From Nectonema munidae (Eukaryota; Nematomorpha; Nectonematoida; Nectonematidae), in contig JAUIRK010001059.1 of the NCBI GenBank assembly GCA_030549495.1, positions 930,001 through 994,000 on the forward strand: 64,000 nt of DNA. Direction: 5' to 3'. The position numbers were made by a program, and so were the translations under genes. The notes beneath the pieces were generated by a model. The model saw only the letters and a program-made list of their open reading frames with translations, had not been told where the DNA came from and made no database searches. Of this stretch, positions 10,743-24,400 are shown piece by piece (position 1 is the stretch's first letter; every line of letters begins with the position of its first letter).

Positions 10743-13700
10743 GAAAAACGCATTGAGCAAATATTTCTCAAAAATGAAGTAACTCGATTTTAGGAAGAAG
10801 GGGAACAAATACAGATCTATTTATCCAATGCTAGTATATGCAATACACTTTTTTTAAATAATTTTCGAAGTGTGACAAAATGTTTTAAAAATTGCTACAG
10901 AGAAACATTCTTTTATCACATTTTAGGTTAGAGCAAAAAAATAAGGTGATAGCAGTGAGTCGAAAATCGGAGGAAAGATCAGGATGGCAATGAATGCATA
11001 TCATTCCTTGAATTATCTCAAATGTGTAGAGAGCAAGGTGAATGCAGGGAAACGTTTGCGCGAACTTCTTGAGCATGGAGAACTTTGAAATTTGGGAATA
11101 ATAATATTGTGCCGTGGATAATTCAACCCTCATTATAACACACTTTCGTTCAATTCACAATATCGATGAACTACCATGTACTAACGAGTTTCCTTTAAAC
11201 AACGTTCACTATATTGATTAGCATGAACTAAACTAAGTTCAAGGCCATTTAATATTATTTTCAGGATTATATATTCTAAGTGAAATAAACACATGAGTGT
11301 ACACCCTATACTGAACTCAATCTTCAGTTTACAGCAAGTTTGAATGGTAAACTGAATTGAAATTTGTAAACAGCATTCAGCATATACTCGTTATAATGAT
11401 CTTGACAATCGAATCAGTGTATATCTGAATTTTGTAGATGAAGGAGAGGCAGGGAGGAGAAATAAACTTAAAACTAATTTCTATATAAAATATGAAAATA
11501 AATTGAAGGAGAATTTTTGAGTGTCGCATAATTTAAACAATGTGCGCCGCTGCGGTATACCCGAGCGGCCTTTTTTCATTGGCTAAGAAAAGGCATCCAT
11601 GTTCCGTTTGAAGAAGTAAACTTAGGAAAATATAAAAGCAATGGATTGGACATTCGATGATAGAGTAACTGTGTGAAATTATTTCTGTAGGAAATGGAAG
11701 GGTCGTAAAAGAGAAGTCTGTAAGTGCCGCAGAAAAGAAGGGTACGCCGGCAAAACTCTACTGTACAGTCCAGCCTCTCTCTCCGGACAACCTTGTTTGG
11801 AGGAAATTTGGTTTTATTATAGACATTCAAAATTGACCAAAATTGATGCAAACTTACTTTCTGTTTATTAAATGAAGATGAGATGATTAATAAAAGTGGT
11901 ATGCAGGCACTATATTTGTATTATATAGGAATTTCGTACTTAATTTTGAAAAGTAGGGTGGCTAAATGACACAATGCCCCCCCCCCCTAAATATGTCTCT
12001 GGGTGTGTATGAGAAGAAGGTGCTTAAAAGTAAGCCCTTATTCAAAACTTTCGCTTAATTAAATAAAAATAAAAACAGAGATCAATATTTCTTGAAGCAC
12101 AACTGTGCAAAGTTTGAAACGCGATAAATTGATTTATATTGGTAAAGGGTGTAATATTCAAAAAACAAGGAAATCTAATATGTTACTCTTGATAATCAAA
12201 ATGAGGCAGAAATCGTGTTCTACGTGTCATTATTATTTGGTGGGTCAATGGGAAGTTTAGAAAAAAATCATCGCACAATGGAAAGAGAGTAAAGATACCT
12301 TCATGCGTTCCACGGGATTTTTGCTTTCACTGGCTTTCGTGATAAGGTGGGAGTACTGCATATACTCACAAAGTCTTTGCAAAAAACTCAATGGCTCATT
12401 CAACTCTATAGGCATTGTGATTTGAGTAAGATCCTAAATTTGGTAAATGTACTGCAATTAAAAGTGACATATGCATATACAATCAAAAAATTCCCCCAGA
12501 CCGATTTAATACCATACTTTCTACGTTATTTTTTAAATACTCTATATAGGAAAGCAGTACGAATTAATGCATAACCAGATCTAGAGTCTTCCTACTACAC
12601 AAGGAATATCAATTCTTAACATCGTGCGGGCCTGAAGTGAAACTTTTCTTTCAAAACATTGAACTACATTTTATGGAACTTGGCATGAATGTGCTCAAAA
12701 TTCGGGCGAGGGACCATGCTCACCTTATGAATTCGCCACTGACTCCAACTCCACCGACTCCAAACTTCGACTTCGAATCCACAATCCTGCTTGCGCTGAA
12801 AGTTTTTTTGCATATAATAACTTTCTGTACTTCTTAAGTTAATCTCAACAGGTTCTTATTTTATGTCAATATGTTCATATCCTATCTTCATAATGACATC
12901 TTACTTGTTCCGAAATACATTTCCTATTGTTTGGTATAACAGACAAAGATCTGCATCTATCACCAGTGCTATGGATCAGGTAAGCTAATAATCGCCTCAC
13001 ACTCCGACAAGGATTCCATGCCATGAAATTAGAAGTTTTTATTGGTCACAATTTAACTGCTTGCAAGGAATTAAAAGAAAGGAAGGTTTGATGTCTGACT
13101 TGAACAATAATCTTATACTACCAAAACAAGGAATCTAGACAATCTTATCCAGGCTTCTAATTAATTATAAATTCATACCCAGATTATACAAAAGTTAGCC
13201 ATAGTTGGGTCGTGAGTGTATCAAAGAACAAAAAATTCAAATATCAATAAAAAAAGGTCTTTTTAAAATCGTTGACATGCATCAAATCTGAATTTTTTCA
13301 ACTTAGATTAAGTTTGCAATCAATATAAGATTTGTTTTCCTTAAGAAATGTTTTTTGATTTAAGACCGAATTTGTTATAAAACAACTAAGCATTTACTCA
13401 TTTTTTGGATTAACTAAGGTAACTCAAAAAGTAATATTTTTGTTAATAGGAAAATAGAGAATAAAACACACTCTATATGGGATACATACTGTTCCTGACT
13501 TATAGTAATTGTTTACTATTTAAAACGTCATAAAAGAAATTTTGAAAGATTCATAAAATGAGTTTATAAAAGAGATTGCTCGACCCTTCTCCTTCTCAAG
13601 AAAAATCTTAAGCAAAGCAAATGTTGTGTATTGGGTTTTTAATGCATCAACCTACTAACTAAACAATAAACTAAATAATTAATGAATAACATTTGTGCTC

Positions 13701-13876
13701 TCTTCAAACGAATGTCGACATATGACTGTTGAACATATGACTGCTCAATAGGACTTCAAATTAAATTCATTTTAACAAACAAAATATATGTTAACCGGAT
13801 TAGTTTTTTTCGTAGTAAATTATCTCAAAAGTTCTAAGGTTTATAAATTTTCTAATTTAAATTTTTTTTGCTTTGA
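10743..13876. other. AT-rich intergenic DNA with transposon-end-like motifs
   Basis: No gene could be supported. A poly-C run (13 C) sits at 11970-11985. GC-rich self-complementary sequence CCGCTGCGG...CCGAGCGG lies at 11547-11572. At 12735-12785 is a tract of repeated GACTCCAACTCC/CGACTCC units that resembles GGAGTCGGAG tracts at 57280-57345 and 63270-63320, probably from decayed hAT ends. Open frames of 66-91 codons here have no recognisable homology. Confidence 0.4.
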
Positions 13877-13880
13877 TTAA

Positions 13881-14002
13881 CCCTTTGAGGACCAGTGGGA
13901 CACCAATGTCCCAAGAAATGAAAATCATCTGCTTTGAATATATACAATTCCATTGAAAAAGAAAGCAGACGAATCGTCTTCAAAAATTTGGTCTTCAAAA
14001 GG
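13881..14002. mobile_element. Tiny piggyBac-type MITE flanked by TTAA
   Basis: A 122-bp unit sits between TTAA tetranucleotides at 13877-13880 and 14003-14006. The left end reads CCCTTTGAGGACCA and the right end is its imperfect complement (TGGTCTTCAAAAGG). TTAA target duplication and CC(C/T)TTTGA-type ends are diagnostic of the piggyBac superfamily. It has no coding capacity. Confidence 0.65.
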
Positions 14003-14006
14003 TTAA

Positions 14007-14977
14007 TTGAAAAAGTAGTTCAAACATTTAAATAGATCCGTTATATTATGAAAAATAGAGAAATGATTTGTCGTACCTTTCCAACACATTGTTTAAGTAT
14101 ACTCCAAATATTCACATTTCTTGGAGAGTCAACAAGAAAAGGAAGATTTTCCCTAGAAAAAATTAGAAAAAGAATGAATCTTCATAATACTCTCCACAGT
14201 TTGACATAAAATAATGCAGAGGATAGTGAGTGTCAAGAATTTTTTATAGAAGTATTGTAAGGAAAGCTTATGGGAAACAATCCTTGCTATATTTAATTAG
14301 AGTGCAATTCAAGTCGATACACAGCTCACCCTTTTAACAGCTCTTAAGAAGTAGATCTTGATAAAATCTGAAAAATGATGAAAAAAGAGAAGACCGCAGA
14401 AAAATGCATGTAAACGCAAAATAAGGAATAGAATTAAAAATTTGAAAATATTAAAGGATGGCTAAATGGTATAATATTAATATTTTATTCTACAGTAGTT
14501 TATATTTTGCACTCGTCATATAAAATGCCCGCACAGTATTTTCGAACGTTTTACTCTTTCTAACTTAGCAGTCGTAAAAAAGATTTATCCCTCGCCCGTC
14601 AATCAATTCTCCAATTTTCCTAAATTTTTATGATTAGGCAATATATATTTACCCATTTCAATTTTATAGATTTCGATTGTAATTTTTTTTTAATGGAAGG
14701 GTGAAGCTGAGGGCGTATTATACTATGATTGAAAAATATGAACAAGACAAATCTTTATTAACAAGAATATTTCGACTTTAAGAGTCTTTTTCAACCTAAG
14801 CAAGGCAGAAAGTGGGGGAAATATTCTTTCTGCATTCCTCGTTCATATTTTTTTTTTAAACTTCATCGTATATACACATTTGGATCGTAGTTGAATAGAG
14901 TAATTTCATTTGGGGGTAATAATAATTAAGTTCTTGCTATAAAAATATGTCGGCGTATAATAAGTTGGGAACGAGAG
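14007..14977. other. AT-rich intergenic DNA
   Basis: Nothing recognisable on either strand. Confidence 0.35.
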
Positions 14978-15615
14978 CAGGTGTGTCAAACATATGGCCA
15001 ACGAAAAGATACAATTCGGCCCGACGAGCGTTTAAGACAAAATATTCTATGAGTTAAAACATGGGTTTCCATTCTTTATTTTCTTTTACACTTGATGCAT
15101 CAGAATTAAGATAAGATTTTCAGCTAGAAAGCATCCACTTACAAATGTGACTCTGTGATGAAAAACACTTTTTTTACAACCAAATTGATTGATTTTCATC
15201 AATATCTTATTTCTTTAAATATCGAAAAATAACTTCATCAGCCTCAAAAATTCTCTCTATGTTTGGCACAACTTACTTTTAATGGCAAATTTTTCAGTGA
15301 TGAAATTAACAAGTCAACGCTCAAAAAAGAAAACAACTGATGAAATGAAGGATGTTTTGACAGTTTCTTCTTCTTCAAATTTAAAACTTCTTATTTTAAT
15401 TAACTTGTTGTGAGAAGTGAGGACAAGTTTCTGCAAATCGGAAAAGAAAAATTATGAATAAAAACTTCATTCAAAACGTTAAAATGCTTTTTAAATAATT
15501 TATTCAGATATTCGTGATTTTGATTATGATCCTGTCCGTCTTTTGATATTATCCAGGGCGCAAGGGCTATAAATATTCGAAACCCCCCAGCCAGTCTTTG
15601 AGTTTGACACGCCTG
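14978..15615 (-). mobile_element. hAT-derived element with CAGGNGTGTCAAAC ends
   Basis: The left end CAGGTGTGTCAAAC and right end GTTTGACACGCCTG are near-perfect inverted complements, continuing with GGCC-rich subterminal sequence on the left. This end type is known from hAT elements. Minus-strand frames between them read like decayed transposase fragments (KLCQT and NKILMKINQFGCKKS-like pieces), but no long frame survives. Flanking 8-mers (AACGAGAG and CTTCATTT) do not match, so either the ends have decayed or the boundaries are off by some bases. Confidence 0.6.
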
Positions 15616-16769
15616 CTTCATTTAAAAAAGAGCCAGTTAAATTAAAAGCACCTGTGGTACACAGTATACTGTATTTTAACAAAAATTGGGATATTACACT
15701 GTCTTGCTCGAAGGAATCATATGGTTGGAGATTAGGTTATAAAGTCAATTACCATATCGCTCATTGAGATGGATGAATTAGTGAATGCATCTATTCCCTT
15801 AGCTTGGAATAGTCTTAACTTTTTTTTTATTACTTTTAGTTATTTGATCAGATAATAGTTGTTATAAAATCAAGTGATTGATGACCTCAGAAATCCGAAT
15901 TATTTATCCAAGATGCAATATTAAACTTGAATATTAGAAGCATGTTTACAAAGCTGTACCCCTCTTTATTCTCTTTTGATTTCTTCAGCCCCAATTTCAT
16001 GATTGTTTAGAGATGCGGAACTCATGTTCAACGTTTGAACCACTATATCATTTAATAAATTGGGCATCTTAGTTACAGTGTAGGTATTATTTGGAAAACA
16101 TTCGACATTCATTTGAAACTTGCGCTAATAATCATGCATCGTCTTTTCTCTTGTATAAATTTTAAACTTTATAAAGTTGCAATTTGCAGGCCTTTCATAA
16201 AATCTTTTAGGGAAGCTTCATAAAATCTTATGAAGCTTCCAACAATATTAATCCTTTCATAAAATCTTTTAGATATTATTATTATTGTCTTGAATGAGAC
16301 CACTCCCTAAATCTAAACCGTAAATTTTTTTAATCAAATGCATCAGTATATATTTTAAGCACTCAATTTATTCTTTTGCTTTGCGCAGTATCTGAATTAT
16401 CTGTTGGTATCATTCATGAATGCTTAAAAATAAAACTTCCTTTTTTGCCAATAAAGTATTTTTTCATCATCGCCATCATCTTATTTTATAATAAGGATCA
16501 TGCAACGCCTTTCTTGTTCTATATTCAAGATTACTCTTTCCACCGATGATATCGATGTATATGAAAAAGAAGCTTAAAGCCCTATCATAAATAGAATTAA
16601 AACAAAATGCTTAAAATAGAATGGAGCAATAGTTCGTTTTATCCAATCAGAAGTTTATCGATAAAGCAGGTGCACTTCCTTCAGTTGTTTTGAAGGCAAA
16701 TTAATAAATTGACGAAAAGTTGAGTCAAAATTCACCATGACTACAAAATTTCATTCACAATATCCAGAG
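15616..16769. other. AT-rich intergenic DNA
   Basis: No gene seen. It contains the direct-repeat/hairpin structure at 16191-16272, listed separately. Confidence 0.35.
16191..16272. repeat. Direct repeat flanking a perfect hairpin
   Basis: The 20-mer CCTTTCATAAAATCTTTTAG occurs at 16191-16210 and again, identical, at 16253-16272. Directly after the first copy lies a perfect 13-bp inverted repeat (GGAAGCTTCATAA / TTATGAAGCTTCC, 16211-16240) with a 4-nt loop. The hairpin arms share the CTTCATAAAATCTT core with the direct repeats, which suggests local duplication and inversion. Confidence 0.85.
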
Positions 16770-17230
16770 CAGTGTTTCTCAACGAGGTCCCCAAAGGGTC
16801 CACAATATTTTTAAAGGGTCCATATAATAATTTGGTGAAGAAAAGTTCTGAAATTGAAAAAATATGATATAACATGGCGAAAAGCTCGGTTATATGTGAA
16901 TGCATATCTCGTTGAATTAGGTTGATACTAAAAGAATTAAAATAGAATTTATTTTTGACTATTTGTTTCTAAGCGCTCAGTCGTGTTCTTTATCTCAGTT
17001 CAAAAAAATTCCAGTTCAAATCGTCACTTTTTAGATTTAATAAAATTTGATTTTAAAAATTCAATTAATTTTAAATAGATAAGCAGGGTAAAAATATATA
17101 CTATATAAAATGAATTGAAACAAAGAAATAAAAAATAGTGCTTAAGAACGGTACCAATAAAAATAAGGGGTCCACAAAAAATTTCTAGTTTGAAAAAGGT
17201 TCATAAGAGAAAAAAGGTTGAGAATAAGTG
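16770..17230. mobile_element. hAT-type MITE with CAGTGTTTCTCAAC end
   Basis: The left end is CAGTGTTTCTCAACGAGGTC. The right end is GGTTGAGAATAAGTG, complementary to CACTTATTCTCAACC. Both ends are followed inwards by GGTCCA-rich sequence (AAAGGGTCCA, GGGGTCCACA). The 461-bp unit has no coding capacity. The flanking 8-mers ATCCAGAG and ATATAGAA match at five of eight positions, consistent with an aged 8-bp duplication. Confidence 0.65.
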
Positions 17231-19980
17231 ATATAGAAAAAGGAATTCAAAAATTAGAATACAAGAATATCCAATATTCGTTTCCAGTTTAGAACAAGGA
17301 TAGAGAGTTCTGTTTTCCATCTTTTATATCAGAGCATTGGTGAAAAACTTTTAAAAGCACAGATCAAAGAGTTTGACAATACAACTGATGCATTTGGAGA
17401 CATTTTAGGAAAAAATGTTTATATAAAATATAAAAAAGGTATACATTGATCGAAAATTGTTTCATTTGAAATGATTGGAAAAAAATCGCCCTTCTCTTAC
17501 AAATTATAATTTTTGTTCGCCCCTGCTAAAAGACATTGAAATTATTATTGGTGGATAAATCTTTCAGGGGATTACAATTATACAAAATACGATCACAGAA
17601 CTTCAATAATACAACCTTAAGAATAGATGCAAGAGATGTATTTAGAGGCAACTCATATTGAAATTAGGGATAAAATTGGAAGGATGATTAGAAATAAATC
17701 AATATATGAATAATAGAATTATTTTCATTGATATTTCAGATAAATTTTAATCCATTAATAACGCTTTGAATCATAAAACAGGCATTGCATCTTCATCTGA
17801 TAAATTGAAAGTATGCTCCAAATTTCCTCACTAATGAGACTGATTTAATGAAACTTGATATTATAGAAGAAAGCTTGATATGCGAGGTAATGCTTGAATG
17901 ATAAAAAAAAGTTGCTTCCTGAAAAAAGGAAGTGATAAAGAGGGATGGGGAGTCGTAGTCGGTATCTAATAAAATAGCTGAAGTTAGACTAAAAAATTTG
18001 CGAAAAATTATTATTTTATCAAATATTAATTATTTATCTTTTAAGGCAGTGGTTCTTGACCTAATTAGGTTTCTGCTAATTAGGTTCCTCCCGATACCTT
18101 GTCCAGATTCTTCAATTCTTTTTTGAAACATATTTTTTTTATTAAATAAGAAAAGTTAACATTTTATCTATAGCAAGGATTCAAAGCAAGGATCAAGGAT
18201 TTATCTAAGGTAGCTGTTTTAATTAGAACAAGATTAGAAATAAGTTAAAAACTTCAAATCTATAAATTGTAAGATGTGCGTGTGAGGGCGAGTTGAACTG
18301 AGAAAAAAGAAAAGAGTTTTGATGTGATATTCCTCTTTGTATATTATATTCTTGAAGATAGTTAGGTTTTCATCAAGTTTTTATTTCTGACTTCTGTGAA
18401 TTGGAAGAGTGTTTTAATTGAAAATAATCATCTAAGGACGTGAGGGCTATTTTGTTCTTAGCATCTTGTAGATCTTTGGTTTATTGTTGAAGCATGTAAT
18501 CAGGTAAATGATGTTTTGGTTCGGCATCAATTGTCCAAGACAAAATAGAAGTTTTAAGAATGCAGAAAGAGGTTGGCTATATGGTTTATTTGTGTTTTCG
18601 TGATGCAATTAACAGTCCATTTAAAGCAGACCATTTAAAGCTCTAGTGTGAATGATTGAACCATAGAAAATCTTTTATCGTGTCTCTGATAAACTTACAA
18701 GCTATTGAATGTATACTCAATTCGTTTAGTCAGGATTTTGAAAGCTAATAGTAAATTTTGAATCAAGCTTATAGTCTAATACGGGATGGTATAAAATGTT
18801 GGTATCGCCGTATCATAGCTTTGAAATGTTACAATGTTTTTACAAATATTTTTTAGTTACATGACATATTAGTCTTTTAATAGATCCTGAATCTTTTAAC
18901 AACGTTGAGTTACCATGATTGACTTTTCATGAACATGAACATGATTATCAATAACCATTTTTAAAGAGCAAACATTAAATATGTGACTGTTAATGCAAAC
19001 ATAAAATATCAAGAGTTCTTACAAAGTTCGTAAGAACTATATAATAATAGTGCAAATATAAAGCTATATGTGTGTAATTTTAAAGCGAAATTGTAACACT
19101 TAGTCTGGTGCGTGCATACTGTAAGGGAAATTCTCTAAGTTTTTCAAATTATACTTCAAGAAAATTCATATTTTTTAAGGATACAATCACATCAACATTC
19201 AAAGGATTCACTTAAAGCCTGTAAACACGGCATAATCTGATTATAGAAATATTTGTCTGATCTGTTCTTCAATGATCCTATCATTTTTTTTATAAATTTT
19301 TTGTTGAATAAAAATCTAAAATAAAGTAAGGAAAATAAAAATTTTTAAAAATTTCAAAGATAGACTCTTTCGAGGGCGAATAAAAGTCAATAACGTGAAA
19401 AAACATTAAAAAAAACAAAAAGTCGTTATAAACTAATTGGAAACTAGTTTGAATTTTTTTTCTGTTTTTTGGATTTTTTTTAGGTCATAAGGTTCAAAAT
19501 AAGTTTTTTAGGGCAACAAAAATTTTAAAAACTACTACTAAAAAACAATAATATTAAATGTTATTTTAAAGCTAGCTATTTTACTTAATTTTTTAATTTT
19601 TTATTAATTTAATATAATCTAAGAAGATTGAAAAAAAAATTAAATTTAACTTTCAAAAAATTTCGTACAATAAGTTAAAAGTCAAAAATTTTTGATTATA
19701 AAACCAAAAATTGTTTTCCGTGGTTATAACATTATTTTGAAATTAAGGTAAATAAAAAACTATTATTTTCAATATTATCCTATATTTCAGATCGCAACAT
19801 GAAACAAATAGTTCCCTACCAGAAAATTAGTTTTTTCAAAAATTTAAAAAATTGGTTTTAATTGCTTTCTTTATTTACAATTTTCACTATTTTATATATT
19901 ATATAATGCATAAATACATTCCTTCCAATATATCCCCTTCTTACCTATAATTATAGTATACTTATGTATGTGAGGTGAGG
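17231..19980. other. AT-rich intergenic DNA
   Basis: No gene recognised. At 18049 the sequence CAGTGGTTCTTGACC looks like another hAT-type end, followed by a short internal repeat of CTAATTAGGTT. No matching right end was found. The stretch 19300-19900 is homopolymer-rich A/T. Confidence 0.35.
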
Positions 19981-19984
19981 CGCA

Positions 19985-20395
19985 TCAAACAACCTATCTA
20001 CTTACTAACCCCAGCTAAACACCTAACCCAGTTCTTTGCCTAAATAAATTGTCTGTCACTTCATTACGCTCATCAACTCACACACTTAGAATCGTTACCC
20101 ACGGTTCAAAATCACAAAAAGGTGTTAATGCAATCTACAAAACCAGTTCCTTACTTCTGATTTATACATTCTATTCAATTCTAATTTTACTAATTTTTAA
20201 TTTCTAGATTACTAATTTTTTAGACTAATCGCCTTATTAAAACATTTCTTCACGTTGCAAAACTCTTAACTCCTTCAACGTATCCATCTTCCTCAATCCT
20301 ACCAAACCGACACCTCATTTCCTTTAAACTCCATTCTTTCTTCATCCTTTTTAACAAGCTTTCATATTCTACACCTACCTACCTACCTACCATAT
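19985..20395 (+). mobile_element. Degenerate 3' fragment of the I-like LINE
   Basis: The stretch is C-rich and G-poor, like the sense strand of the LINE at 45205-50413. A plus-strand frame near 20090 reads IVTHGSKSQK, matching IFTDGSKSQH at the start of that LINE's RNase H domain. The fragment ends with CCTACCTACCTACCTACC at about 20376-20394, the same tail motif seen at the intact copy's 3' end. The rest of RNase H is absent or unrecognisable, implying internal deletion. Confidence 0.5.
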
Positions 20396-21464
20396 ATCAT
20401 CGGCCTATAAGCGTTGCCAATATATTGGAAATTAGTTATTGGCCAATTTACTTATAGATACAAACATAAAATAAATTAAAAAATATAGTTTGTAGGTCAG
20501 AGGAGGTATAAGTCTACTTTTATTTATAAATCTAAAATAATTTTATTTTATAAAATTAATAGTTTTTGATCGTATTATAGGCAGCTATTCTGTATATAGA
20601 AAGCTATTCTGCTAATTCTAATTAAACAATTTCTCGTAAAACTTAGATTAGTGTAATGTAAAATATTTATTAAAAAAGAATTTTGACTTTAAAACAGTAT
20701 ATTGTCACCTATAAATTAACATTTTTTTTCTTTATTTTCTTGCAAACATAATCATTTGAGATGCTTACCTATTGGTTGTGGCAAAAGTTTAAAATAAATA
20801 TTAAGAGAACATTATATTCTAATTATAAAAAAATATAACCAATTATTTTGAAAAATATTAATAAAGAAATAAATAAATTTATACCGATCCATAAAGGAGC
20901 TAAAATTTGAATTAGACCATTTGAAAGCTGTAACAAAATGAATATAAAATAAAAATTATTATCTAAAAAATAAATAAAAAATCTATAAAAAAAAGAAGCC
21001 TATTGATAAAAGAAGGAAAAAGATTCTCTGTATGCAGCTATTCAACAAAAATAAAACTGTTAAATAGAATTTCTAAAAATAGAGATAAAATTTTCTAATA
21101 TAAATATTTAAAAGCAAACTAAACAACCAGTCAGCAAAGACCAACAATATTTGTTTTCATTTATAGCAATACGGTTATAACAATATCGGTTTATAAGGAA
21201 CAGAATATATCAGTCCTTTCAAAACTATATCAAATTTTCTTAAAATTCTGCTTATAAGACAATTCAATTATAACGAAGGAATATTTGGTAGAAAAATTTA
21301 TTTTCAATTAAAGAACTTCTAAATGAGTTACATTTTTTAAGAGTTACAATTCAAGCATGATGTATTCATATATCTACTCGATAACATTACATCCGGTATT
21401 AGAAGTTATAATATAATAATCATAATATATGTATATTCAACTATCTATAATAACTATTTAAATA
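20396..21464. other. AT-rich spacer
   Basis: No gene or bounded element seen between two fragments of the same LINE family. Confidence 0.35.
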
Positions 21465-24400
21465 CATTAGATTGGATTGGATTGGTAAGGATGTCAAAGC
21501 ACTTTCCAAAATCAATTGATATGCTTGCAAACTGCTTGTTAAAGATTAGTTGAAGATCTTTCGAGAGCGTTGTTGAAAGCTTGAAGACGGTTTAAGCTTG
21601 GCAAGGGTGATGGAAATAAAGTTAGAGATTTCTAAAATGTAAGTAAAAGAAACTAAGTGTGCTTAATGAGAATGCGTTAGTAGGATGGGTTTGATGGTTT
21701 TAATCGAAGAAGATAGTGCGTTTAATAAATTGGGGTGGAAGAGGATTTGGCTGAAGTTGGTTGGAAAATGGCTTAGAGTTTTGATGCATGAGTTTATCAT
21801 TGTGTGTCGATAGGAGATGAAAAAAGGGCATATGAATAATAGATGATATGGTGTTTCTAAAGTGTCGTTGCAGAAACGGCAGGTGATTGTCGGTGAGTTT
21901 GATGTGATATAGATATGATTTACAGGGGCAGTGACCTGAAAACCATCTTATTATGGATCCCGATGGGGTGAATTTGTTGATGGCCCAAGATTGGTGTAAT
22001 GCTTTTATATCCGGTATATCTGAGAGCGTGGTGTTGAAGGACTTGATGATAATTTGTTGCCATTGATTAAAGGTGGTAAAGTGCCGTTTTGAGGGAGAAC
22101 TTCAGGGTTTATGGAAGTAAGGTGTGATGTGTGTATTTTGGAAAGGGCTTGTTTAGCGAGCAAGTCTACGCGTATGTTTTCTTGTATGTTGGAATGAGCA
22201 GAGCACCAGAGAATAGAAATCGTGAAAAGAGAAGAGAGAGAACGCAGTTTTGAGAATAGGATTGAGGTGTGGAAAGGAATGTTTCTGTGAAGATGTAGGT
22301 CACGTGTAATTTTCTGTGAGTGTGTGTAGAAATGGATTTGGGTGAACTGTTTGAACAGGTGAATGTTATGGGTAATGTGGTAGCAGGAGGCGATTAAGGC
22401 TGCGCATTCAGCATCATATGTCCTGGTCAAGTTGTTTAATGGAGAATTTGAGGAATGGAAGAGAATTAGAGAGTCGCCTGCGTGGAAAGCGTATGCGAAA
22501 GCGCATCTGTTTATTGATTTGGCCGCATCTGTGAAAATTCTGAGTGTAGAGAGGTTTGAGAGTTGTCTGATCTCTTTTATGTGGGTAATTGCGGTGTCCT
22601 TATTGGGATAAATTGTGATGTTGTATGGAAGAGATAACGATGGGTGTGTTAGTGTGGCTGGATGAACTTTTTGGTGTACTAGGTATTTTTACATGTGTGG
22701 GAGTGCTGTATGGAGAAGGATTGTGTAGGGGTGTATATCATTGAAGGGTAAGTGGAGCATGGAGGCTGAAGAGGGAGGTAGTAAGGATTTGTATATCTTG
22801 ACGTAATGTTTGAGGAGTGTGCTTTTCAAATGAATGAGATGGGGTGGGCAATTTAACATGAACTCTAAAGAAGAAGTGAAAGTTATGCGGAAAGCTTTTG
22901 AAATTGTTAAAAGACTAAGGCGATGGATTTTGAAAAGAAAGGTCAGGGTTGTGGGGTGATCGAGTGATGATCCCCAAGATAGAATGCCATATTGAAGTGA
23001 TGGAAGTATGAGTGATTTGTAAATAAAAAGAGAGTGGTAGATGTTGAGGCCCCATTTGTATGAAATGGCTGCTCTTAATTGAAATAGGGTCCTGGTGAGT
23101 TTTGTGTAAATGTTTTTTAAGTGTGTAGACCATTTCAAATTGGTTTGAAAGGTGAAACCCAAGTATTTAGTGGTTCTTGCGGGTTGTATGAGAGTTGTGT
23201 TGTTGATGCGTAGGGGTAGATGCGGAGATAGTTTGCGCGTAAAATGCATTAGTGTGGTTTTGGATGTGTTAAATGTGATTTGGGTGAATTAGCGGTAAAA
23301 TTTAAAGCGTTGAAAAGGGATGAGATGCACTGAATGTTTTCGGGTTGTGTGTTCGAGGAAAAGGATAATAGCAGGTCGTCTGAGAAGCATTGTGAGAAGT
23401 GTGCGTTTGAGTCGAGGATGTCGAGAAGAGGGTTTATCAAGATAAGCCAGAGAATGTCGGAGAGGCATCCTCCTTGAGGGGTAGAGAGTGATAGCAAGTG
23501 AACTGCACGTATTGATTTTTCGCAAAAAACTAAAGCTCTATTTTGTAGATAGTTGTCTATGAATTTAATCATGTAGGGTGGATATTTTTTGCGATGCATG
23601 TTCAGAAGGATTGCGGGGTGCCAGGCGCTGTTAAATGCATTATCAATGTCGTTAAATAAGACTGTGCGGTTTTGTGGGATGTGATGGAGTGTTGAAGGTG
23701 TTCAGTTAGTTTTGATAAGGCCGACTCGGTGTTTCGAAGAGGAAGATAGGCAAACTGGGAGGGATGGATGAGGTTGTTTTGAGTAATGTAGTGAACGAGC
23801 CTTCTTCGAAGGATTTTTTCTAGGATTTTGCCGAGGAGGGGAGGAATGGTAATAGGTCTCCAGTTTTTGAGTTCTGATAGATCTTTGTGGGGTTTTGGTA
23901 GAAAAATAACTTTTCCTATTTTTCATAATGAAGGAAAAAAGAGAGGGTTACACAAGCGTTGTAGATGTTGATTAAGTGTTTTTCTAAGAGATGGATTGAC
24001 TTTTTAATGTGATTTGTGGAGATTAAGTCGAGGCATATGGCTGAGCTGGGCCGGAGCGAGTTTACTGCGTGTGAGAGTTCAGATGATGTTATGGCTGGGA
24101 AGTGATGGATGGTTAGCGATGTTGTGAGTGTGAGTGAGGAGGAGCGTAATGCGGCTTGATATGGATCGTCAGAGAGGGGGTTGTCGGAAGGAAAAAAGGA
24201 AGAGGGAAAAGGTGGATTTATTTGAATTGAATAGGCGTTTGGGTCTAGAAGTAGTTTGTGGAAATCGTCCGTATACTTTTTTGACTTGATGATTTTGTTG
24301 ATGGTGGACCATGGATTGGATGATGTGGATGAGGTAAAACTAATCCATTCATTTCGTTTTGCAGTTTTTATTGAGCTGAGGGAGAGTTGTCGAGTGTGTG

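Noticed and set aside
11576-11851. 91-codon minus-strand frame
   Set aside because: Slightly better composition than its neighbours, but no motif or exon structure could be assigned.
14978-15615. Exact 8-bp target duplication for this hAT-type element
   Set aside because: The flanking 8-mers do not match, so only the inverted ends support it.
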